Under the pieces are notes generated by a model. That model saw only the letters and a program-made list of their open reading frames with translations, searched no databases and was not told the origin of the DNA. From Pseudoalteromonas sp. XMcav2-N (GTDB taxonomy: Bacteria; Pseudomonadota; Gammaproteobacteria; Enterobacterales; Alteromonadaceae), in contig NZ_JAMXSF010000023.1 in assembly GCF_024124545.1 (NCBI RefSeq), forward strand, positions 1-63,265: DNA of 63,265 nucleotides, written 5' to 3'. The position numbers and the translations under genes were made by a program. Positions 45,066-54,413 of this stretch are shown in pieces; positions within the stretch are counted from its first letter, which is position 1, and the number at the start of each line of letters is the position of its first letter.

Positions 45066-45277
45066 GTAGACCTCGAAAGCCGCTGTTGTCTTAGTATTCA
45101 GTCTAGACAGCAATTGTGGGGATAAAATAGCCAAGGTCTAAATTTACTAACTTATATTAATTAGTGACTTAGAGAGTTTTCCGCATGTGTCTGGTGCAAC
45201 TGTGTGGAAATTGTGTGGTTTATTAAAAAGGTTTCAGTGTGCACAGCATCGAATATCTGTTGTGCACAACACTATGA

Positions 45278-46183
45278 TCAGGCGCGTATTTTGTCAAAAT
45301 GTGCCGATAACAGGTCGATAAAATGTCGCACTTTGGGAGAGAGGTGACGGCGGCTTGGATAAACGACATAGACGTTGACGTCTGGCTGTGGGAAGTCAGG
45401 GAACAGGGGCACCAGTTGCTGCTGTGCCAGTAAGGTGTCCACATAAAAGGCGGGCAGGCGCGCAATACCGATCCCGTCACGCGCCATCGCGGTTTGCATA
45501 TGACCATTGTTACACAAGATCCGTTGTCGAACCTCAACATGGAAAATACCGCCCTGCTTATCTTTGAAATCCCAACGATCCGGCGTTTTGTGATTGCTGT
45601 AGCAAATACTATGATGCTTTTGCAGCTCCTTTGGATGATGTGGCTCCCCGAAACGATTGAGGTACTGCGGGCTGGCAACAACGTACGTTTTGCAATGGTA
45701 AACGCGTTTGCAGATCAGGCTGGACTCTTCCAGTTGCGGGGTTGCCCGAACAGCCAAGTCGTAGCCGTCAGCAATGACGTCAACGGCTTTGTCTTCCAGA
45801 TCCCACTCCAGTGACACATTTGGATAGCGGTTCAGATACTCAGCTAATACCGGTTGTAAATAATCGGCACTAAAAGCCACCGGACAGGTGATCTTTAGGG
45901 TGCCCCTTGGGATATCGTCAGTCACATTCAGGCGTTGTTGTGCTGCCTGAGCATCCTGGATCAGTTGGGTACAGTTTTGATAATACGACTCCCCTTCTGG
46001 CGTCAGTGCCAGTGTTCGTGTGGTTCTGTTCAACAACCTCACGCCCAGACGTTCTTCCAGCTTGGCAATCACTTTGCTGACATGTGACGGAGAGTGCCCC
46101 AGCTTCTGGGCTGTAGCAATAAAGCTTTTATTTTCGACGACTTCGGCAAAGATCTCAATGCCCTCAAAAAGATTGTTATTCAT
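45278..46183 (-). CDS. LysR-family transcriptional regulator
   Basis: The 301-residue protein has the N-terminal winged HTH (FAEVVENKSFIATAQKLGHSPSHVSKVIAKLEERLGVRLLNRTTR) and a LysR substrate-binding domain (KITCPVAFSADYLQPVLAEYL, GYDLAVRATPQLEESSL). It is divergent to the FMN-reductase gene across a 152-bp gap, the usual arrangement for a LysR regulator and its target. The inducer is unknown; a redox or quinone signal is plausible from the neighbour. Confidence 0.92.
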   Translation of the reverse strand: MNNNLFEGIEIFAEVVENKSFIATAQKLGHSPSHVSKVIAKLEERLGVRLLNRTTRTLALTPEGESYYQNCTQLIQDAQAAQQRLNVTDDIPRGTLKITCPVAFSADYLQPVLAEYLNRYPNVSLEWDLEDKAVDVIADGYDLAVRATPQLEESSLICKRVYHCKTYVVASPQYLNRFGEPHHPKELQKHHSICYSNHKTPDRWDFKDKQGGIFHVEVRQRILCNNGHMQTAMARDGIGIARLPAFYVDTLLAQQQLVPLFPDFPQPDVNVYVVYPSRRHLSPKVRHFIDLLSAHFDKIRA

Positions 46184-46335
46184 TTGGAAATAGTGACTTT
46201 ACTTTTGCCATATTAATTATTATTAAAGCCTAATATACACTGGTTGTCATCAGCTTGAGGTGAATACAAATCAAGTCATCACCCTGAGTAAACTCTTATT
46301 CTACTTTTTTTGATTTATTTTGAGAGGGTAATACC

Positions 46336-46860
46336 ATGAAAGTTTTAGTATTTGCAGCCAGTAACAGCCGTCAGTCAATTAACCAGCAATTAGCCAGCTA
46401 TGCAGCTTCGTTGATCCCCAATGCCGAGGTAGAAGTACTTGACCTGAATGAGTATGAAATGCCGATTTACAGCATTGAGCGTGAAACTGAGGGTGGCATT
46501 CCAGACGAAGCGCAGCGTTTTTACGCAAAAATTGGAGCCGCGGATGCGATTATTGTGTCATTTGCTGAACACAATGGCAGCTATTCAGCCGCTTATAAGA
46601 ACCTGTTTGACTGGACATCTCGCATCGATATGAAGGTATATCAGAATACACCAATGCTGATGATGGCAACGTCACCGGGCCCTGGTGGTGCCCAAAGTGT
46701 GCTGGGAGCAGCGGTGGCTTCTGCGCCTTATTTTGCTGCGGATGTTAAAGCGAGCCTGTCAGTGCCAAGCTTCTTCGATAACTTTGACCTCGAAGTGGGT
46801 GAGCTGACTAACCCTGATATCAAACAGGCGCTGGAAGCGGCACTTAAGTTGCTCCACTAA
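46336..46860 (+). CDS. NADPH-dependent FMN reductase family protein
   Basis: The 174-residue flavodoxin-like protein has a phosphate-binding loop near the start (VFAASNSRQSINQQLASYAA), AEHNGSYSAAYKNLFDWTSR and MMATSPGPGGAQSVLGAA, the family pattern of NAD(P)H:FMN or quinone/azo reductases. It acts in the cytosol as a flavin-dependent reductase and is probably controlled by the divergent LysR gene. GAGAGGGTAAT is the ribosome binding region before ATG 46336. Confidence 0.9.
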   Translation: MKVLVFAASNSRQSINQQLASYAASLIPNAEVEVLDLNEYEMPIYSIERETEGGIPDEAQRFYAKIGAADAIIVSFAEHNGSYSAAYKNLFDWTSRIDMKVYQNTPMLMMATSPGPGGAQSVLGAAVASAPYFAADVKASLSVPSFFDNFDLEVGELTNPDIKQALEAALKLLH

Positions 46861-46890
46861 ACTGCGCTAAGTAACACTGGGTATTTTCAG

Positions 46891-46930
46891 CAGGCACGTG
46901 TATCAGCGCACATGTGCCTGTTCGATTTTT
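46891..46930 (+). terminator. Rho-independent terminator after FMN reductase
   Basis: CAGGCACGTGT pairs with ACATGTGCCTG (11 pairs, one G-U) around an 8-nt loop, followed by TTCGATTTTT. It ends the FMN reductase transcript. Confidence 0.8.
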
Positions 46931-47016
46931 ATCCTAACGGATTCATTCCTATAAAAAAGTGACTTTTGGGGGTTTTCAAAGGTAGAAAAATCTTCTAGTA
47001 TCTTTGTCGTCGATTT

Positions 47017-47092
<76 letters not shown>

Positions 47093-47207
47093 AATCTCTA
47101 ATCTACTATTCTTCTCTCATTCATTTTTTGCTTACGCTTTGATTCTCTGCTTTAGTACTTATCCTCAGTACGTGACATTTTTGTGATATTCAATCAATGG
47201 GTGAATA

Positions 47208-47522
47208 ATGAACAACTTACTATCTAACCTTCCCGCTGATCTCAGCGAAGAAGTATTTCAGACGTTACTGTCCCATGACCAGCTCAGGATTGAGCGCATT
47301 GTCTCTCAAGGGCATACTTCGCCACCGCAAGGCTGGTACGATCAGGATGAACACGAATGGGTGCTGGTTTTACAGGGGACAGGTGAACTGATGTTTGAGG
47401 ACGGTCGGGTGACACGCCTGTCAGCCGGAGACTATCTGAATATTCCCGCACATTGTAAGCACAAAGTCAGCTGGACCGATCCCGAGCAGGAAACGGTCTG
47501 GTTAGCCATTTTTTACCGCTAA
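47208..47522 (+). CDS. Small cupin-domain protein
   Basis: The 104-residue protein is a single cupin barrel with the two conserved metal-binding motifs: HEWVLVLQGTGELMFEDG and GDYLNIPAHCKHKVSW (His residues for metal binding). No signal peptide. Such small cupins are of unknown substrate. It overlaps the 3' end of the convergent hybrid kinase gene by 21 bp. Confidence 0.85.
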   Translation: MNNLLSNLPADLSEEVFQTLLSHDQLRIERIVSQGHTSPPQGWYDQDEHEWVLVLQGTGELMFEDGRVTRLSAGDYLNIPAHCKHKVSWTDPEQETVWLAIFYR

Positions 47523-49895
47523 CCATTTGTCCAGCACAGATTTGAGTTGCTCCAGCGCAATGGGTTTACTGATGTAATCGTCCATCCCTGCAGCGAAACA
47601 GGCTTCGATGTCTTTGATAAGGACATTGGCGGTCAACGCGATAATCGTCAGCTGCATGTGCTGAGGCATACCGCGAATGGCTTTGGTTGCTTCTATGCCG
47701 TCCATATTGGGCATGTGCATGTCCATCAGAACCAGATCATAGTGCTCTTTTTCCAGCTGTTGTAAAGCCTGCTCACCATCGGTGACTATGGTGACACTTA
47801 ACCCCAGTTTTTCCAAAATAGCCTTGGTCACAATCTGGTTTACCGCATTGTCCTCAGCTAACAGTATATGGCCATGTAGCTCTCCAAATGTCACCTGGTC
47901 GCTGTCCTCAGAGTAGATCAGGCAGCAGGGCGCCACTGGCCAGTTAAAGTCAAACTGGCTGCCTTCTCCCTGTACTGACTGGCAATTGAGATGACCCCCG
48001 CATAATTCAATGATCTGTTGACAGATGCACAAGCCCAGGCCCGAGCCACCATAGCGTCGGGTTGTGCTTTCGTCTTCCTGATAAAAAGGATTAAATATAT
48101 GGGAAAGCTTATCCTCGGCAATCCCAATGCCACTGTCCGAGACGGCAAACCTGAGCATCACTTGTTCCATGTTGCCGATATTCTGAACTTCAAGTCGAAT
48201 AAAGCCTTCATGAGTAAACTTAATGGCATTGTTCAGTAAGTTAAGCAGTACTTGTTGTAGGCGATGTTTGTCGCTGACGACCTCTTTTGGCACAGTATCA
48301 CCAATAACCAGTTGAAAACGAAGCCGTTTTTCAATGACTTTTTCGCTAAACAATTGTTCCAGGTGATGTAAAACGGCATACAAGTCAAACGGTTCAAAGT
48401 ACAGTGATACCTCACCCTGATCGAGTTTAGAAATATCGAGAATATCATTGAGCAGGGTAAGCAGATTCTGTCCTGATTCGTTGGCAACCCGGATAAGGGT
48501 TTGTTGCTCTTCACTGAAGTCGTTTTGTTGATTGAGTAGCTGCAGGGTGCCCAGAATACCATTCATGGGTGTACGTATCTCGTGGCTCATGTTGGCCAGA
48601 AAACGACTTTTTGCGCTGGCGGCTTCTTCTGCGGCAATTTTGGCCAGTTCCAGCGCCTGAGTGCGCTCTTCGACTCTATGTTCCAGCTCCGACTCTCGCT
48701 GATACACTTTGTCGCGCATCTGTGCGAATGCAAGGCTGAGTTTAGCCATCTCATCTTTGCCACGGGTTGACAAAGACACGCTAAAATTACCCTGCGTCAA
48801 TGCTTGTGCGGCTTTGGTCAGTTTAGCGATAGGCTGATAAATACCGTGTGAAAAACGCCACACAACCAGCAACGAAATGACCACCGCAAATCCAAGGATA
48901 ATCAGCAGCTGCTGACGTAATGCATATACAGGTGCAAACACAACATGCTCGGGTAAGGTCAGGGCGATACTGTAACCTGCAGACTTTACCGGCGCATAAA
49001 AAATATAAGACCTGGGTTGAGTGGCGGTTTTATCTAACTGGGCATAGCCATTAAAACCTGCGATCATTTTCAGGCCAATCTCGCGTAGTTGTGGGTTAGC
49101 TTCTTCGGTGACCTTTAAACGAATAGCAATCTTTTCGCCAATGTCATTCACGACAAACTTGCCCTGTTCACGTTTTAGCTGGATTATTTTGTCTGGTAGC
49201 CAGTGATACATATAAATGCCTTCCTTAGACACCAGCATAAAACGTGCATTGTCATAAAACTGATAGACAACCTGCTGTGATACCTCCTGAACCAGGCGAT
49301 CTATTTCTCGCCAGGGAATGCTGCCACCAAGCAGGCCTGCTACTCTGCCGTCGTTTGCGAGTATCGTTGCGGCGACCACTATTTGCTTGACTCCCGTGGT
49401 GTAAGAGACCATGGGTTCAGAAACATAAATTTCAGCGCTTTGATTGACGTTGCGGCCAATGGTTTCCTGCCAGTAGTCGCGACGGGTAATGGTTCTCTTG
49501 CGGGCTTGCGGTGAAGTGTCATCAAATGTTCTGAGCATATTCTGAAAAGGATTGCCGCCCTCGGTATTATGAAAGCTCCCGTCGGGACGTCCGAGAATAA
49601 ACTTTTCATAGGTTTGCTGATAGAATGCTTTCTCACTTTCCAAAATGGGCGCTATCTGAGCGAAGTCCATGGCTTTGAGGGTGGGCTGGCGCGCCAATGC
49701 TGCGACCTCGCTCTTGCGTTTAGCGAAATAGCGGTCGAAAATCGCGGCTGCGTTGTAGACTTTAGCCTGGGCAGCGGAAATGCTCAGACGCTTTGCCTGC
49801 TCGGTACTGTGTAACATAGCCAGCGAAAAGATCACCAGCATAGGAGCCAGTGCGGTTAAACCCAGTATGACTGTCAGGCGCGTTTTTAATTGCAT
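47502..49895 (-). CDS. Hybrid sensor histidine kinase (Cache-HAMP-HisKA-HATPase-REC)
   Basis: The 797-residue protein has two membrane helices (near residues 10-30 and 330-350) framing a large Cache-type periplasmic sensor, a HAMP segment, H box LANMSHEIRTPMNGIL, an ATPase domain (N box NLLNNAIKFT, G boxes DSGIGI and GGSGLGLCI) and a C-terminal receiver (LLAEDNAVN, LVLMDMHMPNMDG with phospho-Asp, KPI). This is an ArcB/BarA-like hybrid kinase. No Hpt domain is attached, so an external Hpt would be needed. The ligand is unknown. Confidence 0.93.
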   Translation of the reverse strand: MQLKTRLTVILGLTALAPMLVIFSLAMLHSTEQAKRLSISAAQAKVYNAAAIFDRYFAKRKSEVAALARQPTLKAMDFAQIAPILESEKAFYQQTYEKFILGRPDGSFHNTEGGNPFQNMLRTFDDTSPQARKRTITRRDYWQETIGRNVNQSAEIYVSEPMVSYTTGVKQIVVAATILANDGRVAGLLGGSIPWREIDRLVQEVSQQVVYQFYDNARFMLVSKEGIYMYHWLPDKIIQLKREQGKFVVNDIGEKIAIRLKVTEEANPQLREIGLKMIAGFNGYAQLDKTATQPRSYIFYAPVKSAGYSIALTLPEHVVFAPVYALRQQLLIILGFAVVISLLVVWRFSHGIYQPIAKLTKAAQALTQGNFSVSLSTRGKDEMAKLSLAFAQMRDKVYQRESELEHRVEERTQALELAKIAAEEAASAKSRFLANMSHEIRTPMNGILGTLQLLNQQNDFSEEQQTLIRVANESGQNLLTLLNDILDISKLDQGEVSLYFEPFDLYAVLHHLEQLFSEKVIEKRLRFQLVIGDTVPKEVVSDKHRLQQVLLNLLNNAIKFTHEGFIRLEVQNIGNMEQVMLRFAVSDSGIGIAEDKLSHIFNPFYQEDESTTRRYGGSGLGLCICQQIIELCGGHLNCQSVQGEGSQFDFNWPVAPCCLIYSEDSDQVTFGELHGHILLAEDNAVNQIVTKAILEKLGLSVTIVTDGEQALQQLEKEHYDLVLMDMHMPNMDGIEATKAIRGMPQHMQLTIIALTANVLIKDIEACFAAGMDDYISKPIALEQLKSVLDKWLAVKNG

Positions 49896-50133
49896 AGGGT
49901 TGATTAAAAAGCTTCTTATCTCACAAGTTTAGACAAAATTTGACGTTGCACCTCCCGTTGTCGGAATTTTATTGTTGTGCCTGTTTGGTCCCGGTGGACT
50001 TTTTACGGGTGCATACAAGCCTGTATTAGCTGCGACTGAGTTCACGGTTTCTTTATTCCATATCAAGTCAGGTATCGTTAATAAGTGCTACCTTAGCAAA
50101 GTGTTTAGTTACTAAGAGTGGTACTAAAGCGTG

Positions 50134-51066
50134 ATGTTGAGGTCTTTGATTTGGGTACTTGCTATTGGCTCGGCCTGTGTGGTCGCTGAGCCGATATTAC
50201 CTTTGCAAAGTGTCGCCACCGATGCGCGCAAAGTTGCACTTGGCAGACAGTTGTTTTTTGATACCCGTCTGTCACGTACGAACGATATCAGCTGTGCTTC
50301 TTGTCATCAGCTATCGAGCCACGGGGCTGACAACTCAGCCCGTTCTAAGGGGGCATTCGGGCGACTGGGAGAGGTTCGTGCGCCTACAGTATACAACTCG
50401 GTGTTCAATATTCGTCAGGCATGGGATGGCAAAGCCATTGATTTAAAAGCGCAGGTCACACTGCCAGTAGAAAATCCCAAAGAGTTTGCAACCACCTGGC
50501 CTGAGTTAATCGCGACACTCAATCAGGATCAAGCGTTCAGAGCTGCATTTACTCAGGTATATCGGGCAGGGCTGTCGAGCGATTCAATCAGTGACGCCAT
50601 CGCCCATTACGAGCGCAGCCTCATCACTTTAAATGCCCCGTTTGATTTATGGCTGCAAGGTAAAGCCACTTTGTCTGAACAAGCACAAGAGGGATATCGT
50701 CTGTTCAAATATTATGGCTGTATCAATTGTCATCAGGGGAAAAATGTCGGGGGCAATATGTTCGCGAAAATGGGCACTTTTGGTGATTACTTTGGCGATC
50801 GTGGGACGGCCATTGAGCCCTCTGATTATGGTCGATACAACGTCACGGGTCGCGAAGAGGACAAGTTTACCTTTAAAGTGCCTGGTCTCAGAATGGCCGC
50901 CAGACAAACATATTTTTTCCATGATGGTAGTGAGCAAAGCCTGACTGGGGCGATTAATACCATGGCACGTTATCAACTCGGGCGTTCGCTCAGCGAAGCC
51001 GAGTTGGCAGCAATAGCCGCATTTCTGGAAAGTTTAGTCGGACATCACCAGGAAATGGATCAATGA
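50134..51066 (+). CDS. Di-haem cytochrome c peroxidase family protein
   Basis: The ~310-residue protein has a signal peptide, the N-terminal haem site ISCASCHQLSSHGADN, and the second site GCINCHQGKNVGGN (both CxxCH), as in CcpA/MauG-type periplasmic peroxidases. It would reduce H2O2 or oxidise another substrate with electrons from cytochrome c. The start could be GTG 50131. Its stop overlaps the start of the next gene (ATGA), so a c-di-GMP sensor is co-translated with it. Confidence 0.9.
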   Translation: MLRSLIWVLAIGSACVVAEPILPLQSVATDARKVALGRQLFFDTRLSRTNDISCASCHQLSSHGADNSARSKGAFGRLGEVRAPTVYNSVFNIRQAWDGKAIDLKAQVTLPVENPKEFATTWPELIATLNQDQAFRAAFTQVYRAGLSSDSISDAIAHYERSLITLNAPFDLWLQGKATLSEQAQEGYRLFKYYGCINCHQGKNVGGNMFAKMGTFGDYFGDRGTAIEPSDYGRYNVTGREEDKFTFKVPGLRMAARQTYFFHDGSEQSLTGAINTMARYQLGRSLSEAELAAIAAFLESLVGHHQEMDQ

Positions 51067-53876
51067 AGCACAAAGTAAAAATCAACCTCCCCGTTATTGG
51101 TCAATGCTTGCTGATGTGCGTGCTCACGGCCTTGATGGTGTATTTTTTCCGCGCCCACGTTACCACTGGTGAGCGGCAACATGAGCAGGTATCACTGCTG
51201 TTTGATGCCAAATCTATTGATGCCAAACTAGATAAGTTCGCGCTGGCACTAAGTGTCGGCAGTTTGCGTCAGTTTGATGAGTTGCAGCAACTGGACAAAA
51301 CCTTGCGTCAACTGACCGACAGGCAGCAAAGTGGCCAGGTTGGCGTCGAATATCAGGCGTATCTGAAGTTGTTGAGCCATAAAATGGCCCTGATGGAGCA
51401 GCTAAAAACACAAGCAGTCGGTATGCGAAACGGGTTGACCTACCTGCCTCTGGTATTAGATGAAATGATTACGATACAGCATCCTCAGGCGTTACTTGCC
51501 AGTACCATATTGGCCAGCCTGGTTACTTCTGGTCAGCCACTTGACGAGGTATTACTGGATACCCGGATCCGGATGCTGGCCCAGGCAACTGACAGCAATG
51601 AGAGTTTTGCGTTACTGAGCCGCCGATTCGTCAATCATATCCAGGTTGCCGTGCACTATTACCGTGAGGTGCACAAAACTCGCCAACAGTATCTTGCTAT
51701 CGACAGTAAAGCTGCGTTTGCCAGCCTGTATCGGGCCCAAATGGATCTGCACGCTATGCAGTTGCAGCAAACAGGCACATTGAGTGAGCAATTGTTTGGC
51801 CTGGCGGTGGTGCTCTTATTGATGCTGTTGTTTATTTTACAGCGGCTCAATAAAGCAAAAAATCACGCGCTGCAAGCAAGCCAGTTACTTCACGACGCCA
51901 TTGAACGATTGCAAGAAGGGTTTGCGCTGTACGACAGCGAAGGAACACTGACTCTGACCAATCAATGCTGGTTGCGACATTATGGCGTGTTATCAAAAGC
52001 GCAGTTTCCGCAAACTCTGGATGACTGGCATTTGCGAAAATCCGACTTTGTTCATGAGCAGAGCGAGACGCCGCAGCGCTTACAAAAAACCGCACAGGGG
52101 CGCTGGCTGCAAATCCGTCATGCCCGAACGGCAGAAGGTGGGTATGTATACATAAGCGTTGATGTCACCGAGTTTAAAGAAGTAGAGGCAGAACTAAAAA
52201 CCGCCGCAGCCGTGTATCAGGCAACGCAGGAAGGGATCATGACAACCAATGCCGACCTTGAAATCACAGCGGTGAACCCGGCTTTTACCCGCATCACGGG
52301 GTATCAGGAGCACGAAGTACTTGGGAAAAAGCCAAACTTGCTCAGTTCAGGTCGTCACGATACACGGTTTTACGAGCATATGTGGCAGACGCTCGAAACC
52401 AAAGGAGAGTGGGCAGCTGAGATTTGGAATCGCCGAAAAGACGGTACCATTTATCCGGAATGGCTTGCGATCAGTGCTGTTCAGGACGAACAGGGTCAGG
52501 TGCAGCAGTATATTGCTGTGTTGTCTGATATGACAGAACGCAAAGAGCAGGAAGCTAAAATTGCCTATCAGGCCATGTATGATGCATTGACTGGGCTGCC
52601 AAATCGACGCTTATTACTGGACAGGATCTCTCAGGACCTGAAACAAATTGAACGACAGCCACATCTGAGTGCGTTACTGTTTATTGACCTGGACCGCTTT
52701 AAACGCATTAACGATGCAATGGGGCATGACGCGGGTGATAATTTGCTGCTCGAAGTTGCCAACCGGCTTAATCATCTGGTGCGTCGTACGGACACACTGG
52801 CACGCTTTGGTGGCGATGAGTTTGTGCTGTTGCTCAGTCAGATCAGCGATGTTGAGGACGCAGCAAAAGTGGCCGAGAAAATTCTCACATCATTAGCACA
52901 GCCATTTACTATTAACGGGTTTGAGGTGATCAGTGGCGCCAGTATCGGCATTGCCATTATGCCAGATGATGCGCGCGAGCAGCAGGAGATACTGCGCCGC
53001 GCAGATTTGGCGATGTACAAAGCCAAAGAAAGTGGTCGTAATCAGTATCACTATTTCGCACCTTCTATGCAGCAACAGGTTAACCGTCGTGTAGAGCTTG
53101 AGCAGCTGCTTCGCAAGGCCATTGCTAATAATGAGCTGGCGGTATTTTACCAGCCAATTATCGAGCTTAAGTCGGGTCAGCTCTATGGATTCGAGGCACT
53201 GACGCGTTGGCGCCATGAGGGGCAGTACATAACCCCTGATGAGTTTATTCCGGTTGCTGAAGAAAGCGGCTTGATCTCTGAGCTGGGTGAGTGGATGCTG
53301 ACCCAGGCTACCTCAGACATTGAGAGGTTGAATCGTTCACTCAATCTCAATTGCTGTTTGTCGGCAAACATATCCAGCCAGCAGTACCGGCTGGGTTTTA
53401 ACGCGACTACATTACGCCATATTTTGCGCCAGACCGGGTTTGCACCCGGCAATCTCGCGCTTGAGATCACAGAAAGTATTTTGCTGGATGACGATGAAGC
53501 TATTCTGGCCTGGCTAGAGGGGCTCAGGGCTACTGGCGCACAGCTGTCTATCGATGACTTTGGTACGGGCTACTCCTCGCTGAGTTATTTACGCCGCTTT
53601 CCGATCAACACTATCAAGATCGATAAGAGCTTTATCCATGAGTTTGCACACGCGCCGGATTCGCAAAATTTGGTGCGCGCAATCTTGTCGATGGCCGCCA
53701 GCCTGGGCTTATCTGTGATTGCAGAAGGAGTGGAGCACGTTGCACAACTGGAGGGCCTCAAAGAGATGGATTGCGATCTGGTACAGGGTTATGTATATGC
53801 AAAACCGATGTCACTGATGGAGTTGCAGCTGTGGTGTGGGGAGTTTTGCCAGGATCAGGCTAAAAATCTCGCCTAG
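51063..53876 (+). CDS. PAS-GGDEF-EAL cyclic-di-GMP protein
   Basis: The 937-residue protein has an N-terminal membrane helix, a ~220-residue helical periplasmic domain, a second helix (about residues 245-262), two PAS domains, a GGDEF domain (RFGGDEFVLLL near residue 581) and an EAL domain (YGFEALTRWRHEG near residue 709; later TESILLDDDEAI and IDDFGTGYSSLSYLRRFP). Both active-site signatures are intact, so it may make or break cyclic di-GMP. It is co-translated with the di-haem peroxidase, so a link between periplasmic redox state and biofilm control is inferred. Confidence 0.93.
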   Translation: MKHKVKINLPVIGQCLLMCVLTALMVYFFRAHVTTGERQHEQVSLLFDAKSIDAKLDKFALALSVGSLRQFDELQQLDKTLRQLTDRQQSGQVGVEYQAYLKLLSHKMALMEQLKTQAVGMRNGLTYLPLVLDEMITIQHPQALLASTILASLVTSGQPLDEVLLDTRIRMLAQATDSNESFALLSRRFVNHIQVAVHYYREVHKTRQQYLAIDSKAAFASLYRAQMDLHAMQLQQTGTLSEQLFGLAVVLLLMLLFILQRLNKAKNHALQASQLLHDAIERLQEGFALYDSEGTLTLTNQCWLRHYGVLSKAQFPQTLDDWHLRKSDFVHEQSETPQRLQKTAQGRWLQIRHARTAEGGYVYISVDVTEFKEVEAELKTAAAVYQATQEGIMTTNADLEITAVNPAFTRITGYQEHEVLGKKPNLLSSGRHDTRFYEHMWQTLETKGEWAAEIWNRRKDGTIYPEWLAISAVQDEQGQVQQYIAVLSDMTERKEQEAKIAYQAMYDALTGLPNRRLLLDRISQDLKQIERQPHLSALLFIDLDRFKRINDAMGHDAGDNLLLEVANRLNHLVRRTDTLARFGGDEFVLLLSQISDVEDAAKVAEKILTSLAQPFTINGFEVISGASIGIAIMPDDAREQQEILRRADLAMYKAKESGRNQYHYFAPSMQQQVNRRVELEQLLRKAIANNELAVFYQPIIELKSGQLYGFEALTRWRHEGQYITPDEFIPVAEESGLISELGEWMLTQATSDIERLNRSLNLNCCLSANISSQQYRLGFNATTLRHILRQTGFAPGNLALEITESILLDDDEAILAWLEGLRATGAQLSIDDFGTGYSSLSYLRRFPINTIKIDKSFIHEFAHAPDSQNLVRAILSMAASLGLSVIAEGVEHVAQLEGLKEMDCDLVQGYVYAKPMSLMELQLWCGEFCQDQAKNLA

Positions 53877-53878
53877 CA

Positions 53879-54337
53879 TTAAAGATACAGGGGATCCAAA
53901 ATGGCTTGATTGTAAGCTGGTGGCCTGCGGTAGGTGAGTCGTGCCTTGAAATTGGCGGGTAGCGGCGTGCATTGCTGCGAATTTTGCGTGTTGTATAGCC
54001 AGATCCGCCCCTCTTTTACAAAGTAATAGGCTTTTTGTCGGCACACCTTTGCCAGCCGAGCTGCTTTATTCTGTGAGCAGTTGACCAGTACACTTAACTC
54101 GCGATAGCCGAGAGCGGGGCTGCAGCCCCACATGAGGTGCATGTCGTAGCCTTTGCGCCTAAGTGCCGAATATATAAGTCGCTGGCACTGAATGTTATTT
54201 TTATAGCTCTGCTTCATGCCATTTGGGTTCCATAAACTGATGATTGCTCCATCAGGTGACAGAGGTAGTGTGCCGCATGGGCGAAACCAGACGTCCAAAT
54301 ATAGTTGCCAAAGGTTTTCGTCAATCAGATTTTGCAC
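53879..54337 (-). CDS. DUF3293 family protein
   Basis: The 152-residue cytosolic protein matches the small DUF3293 family: IISLWNPNGMKQSYKNN near residue 32, a central GCSPALGYRELSVLV and the later KAARLAKVCRQKAYYFV. Function is unknown. It starts with GTG 54337 (AGGA 8 nt upstream on the minus strand) and ends 2 bp from the stop of the convergent GGDEF/EAL gene. Confidence 0.75.
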   Translation of the reverse strand: MQNLIDENLWQLYLDVWFRPCGTLPLSPDGAIISLWNPNGMKQSYKNNIQCQRLIYSALRRKGYDMHLMWGCSPALGYRELSVLVNCSQNKAARLAKVCRQKAYYFVKEGRIWLYNTQNSQQCTPLPANFKARLTYRRPPAYNQAILDPLYL

Positions 54338-54413
54338 AGCTATGTCCTGATTTTTTCACAATGGCTTCACAGTATCAGCGCTACGGTGAGTCTGTCCAAA
54401 CAAAGGAGACTTA

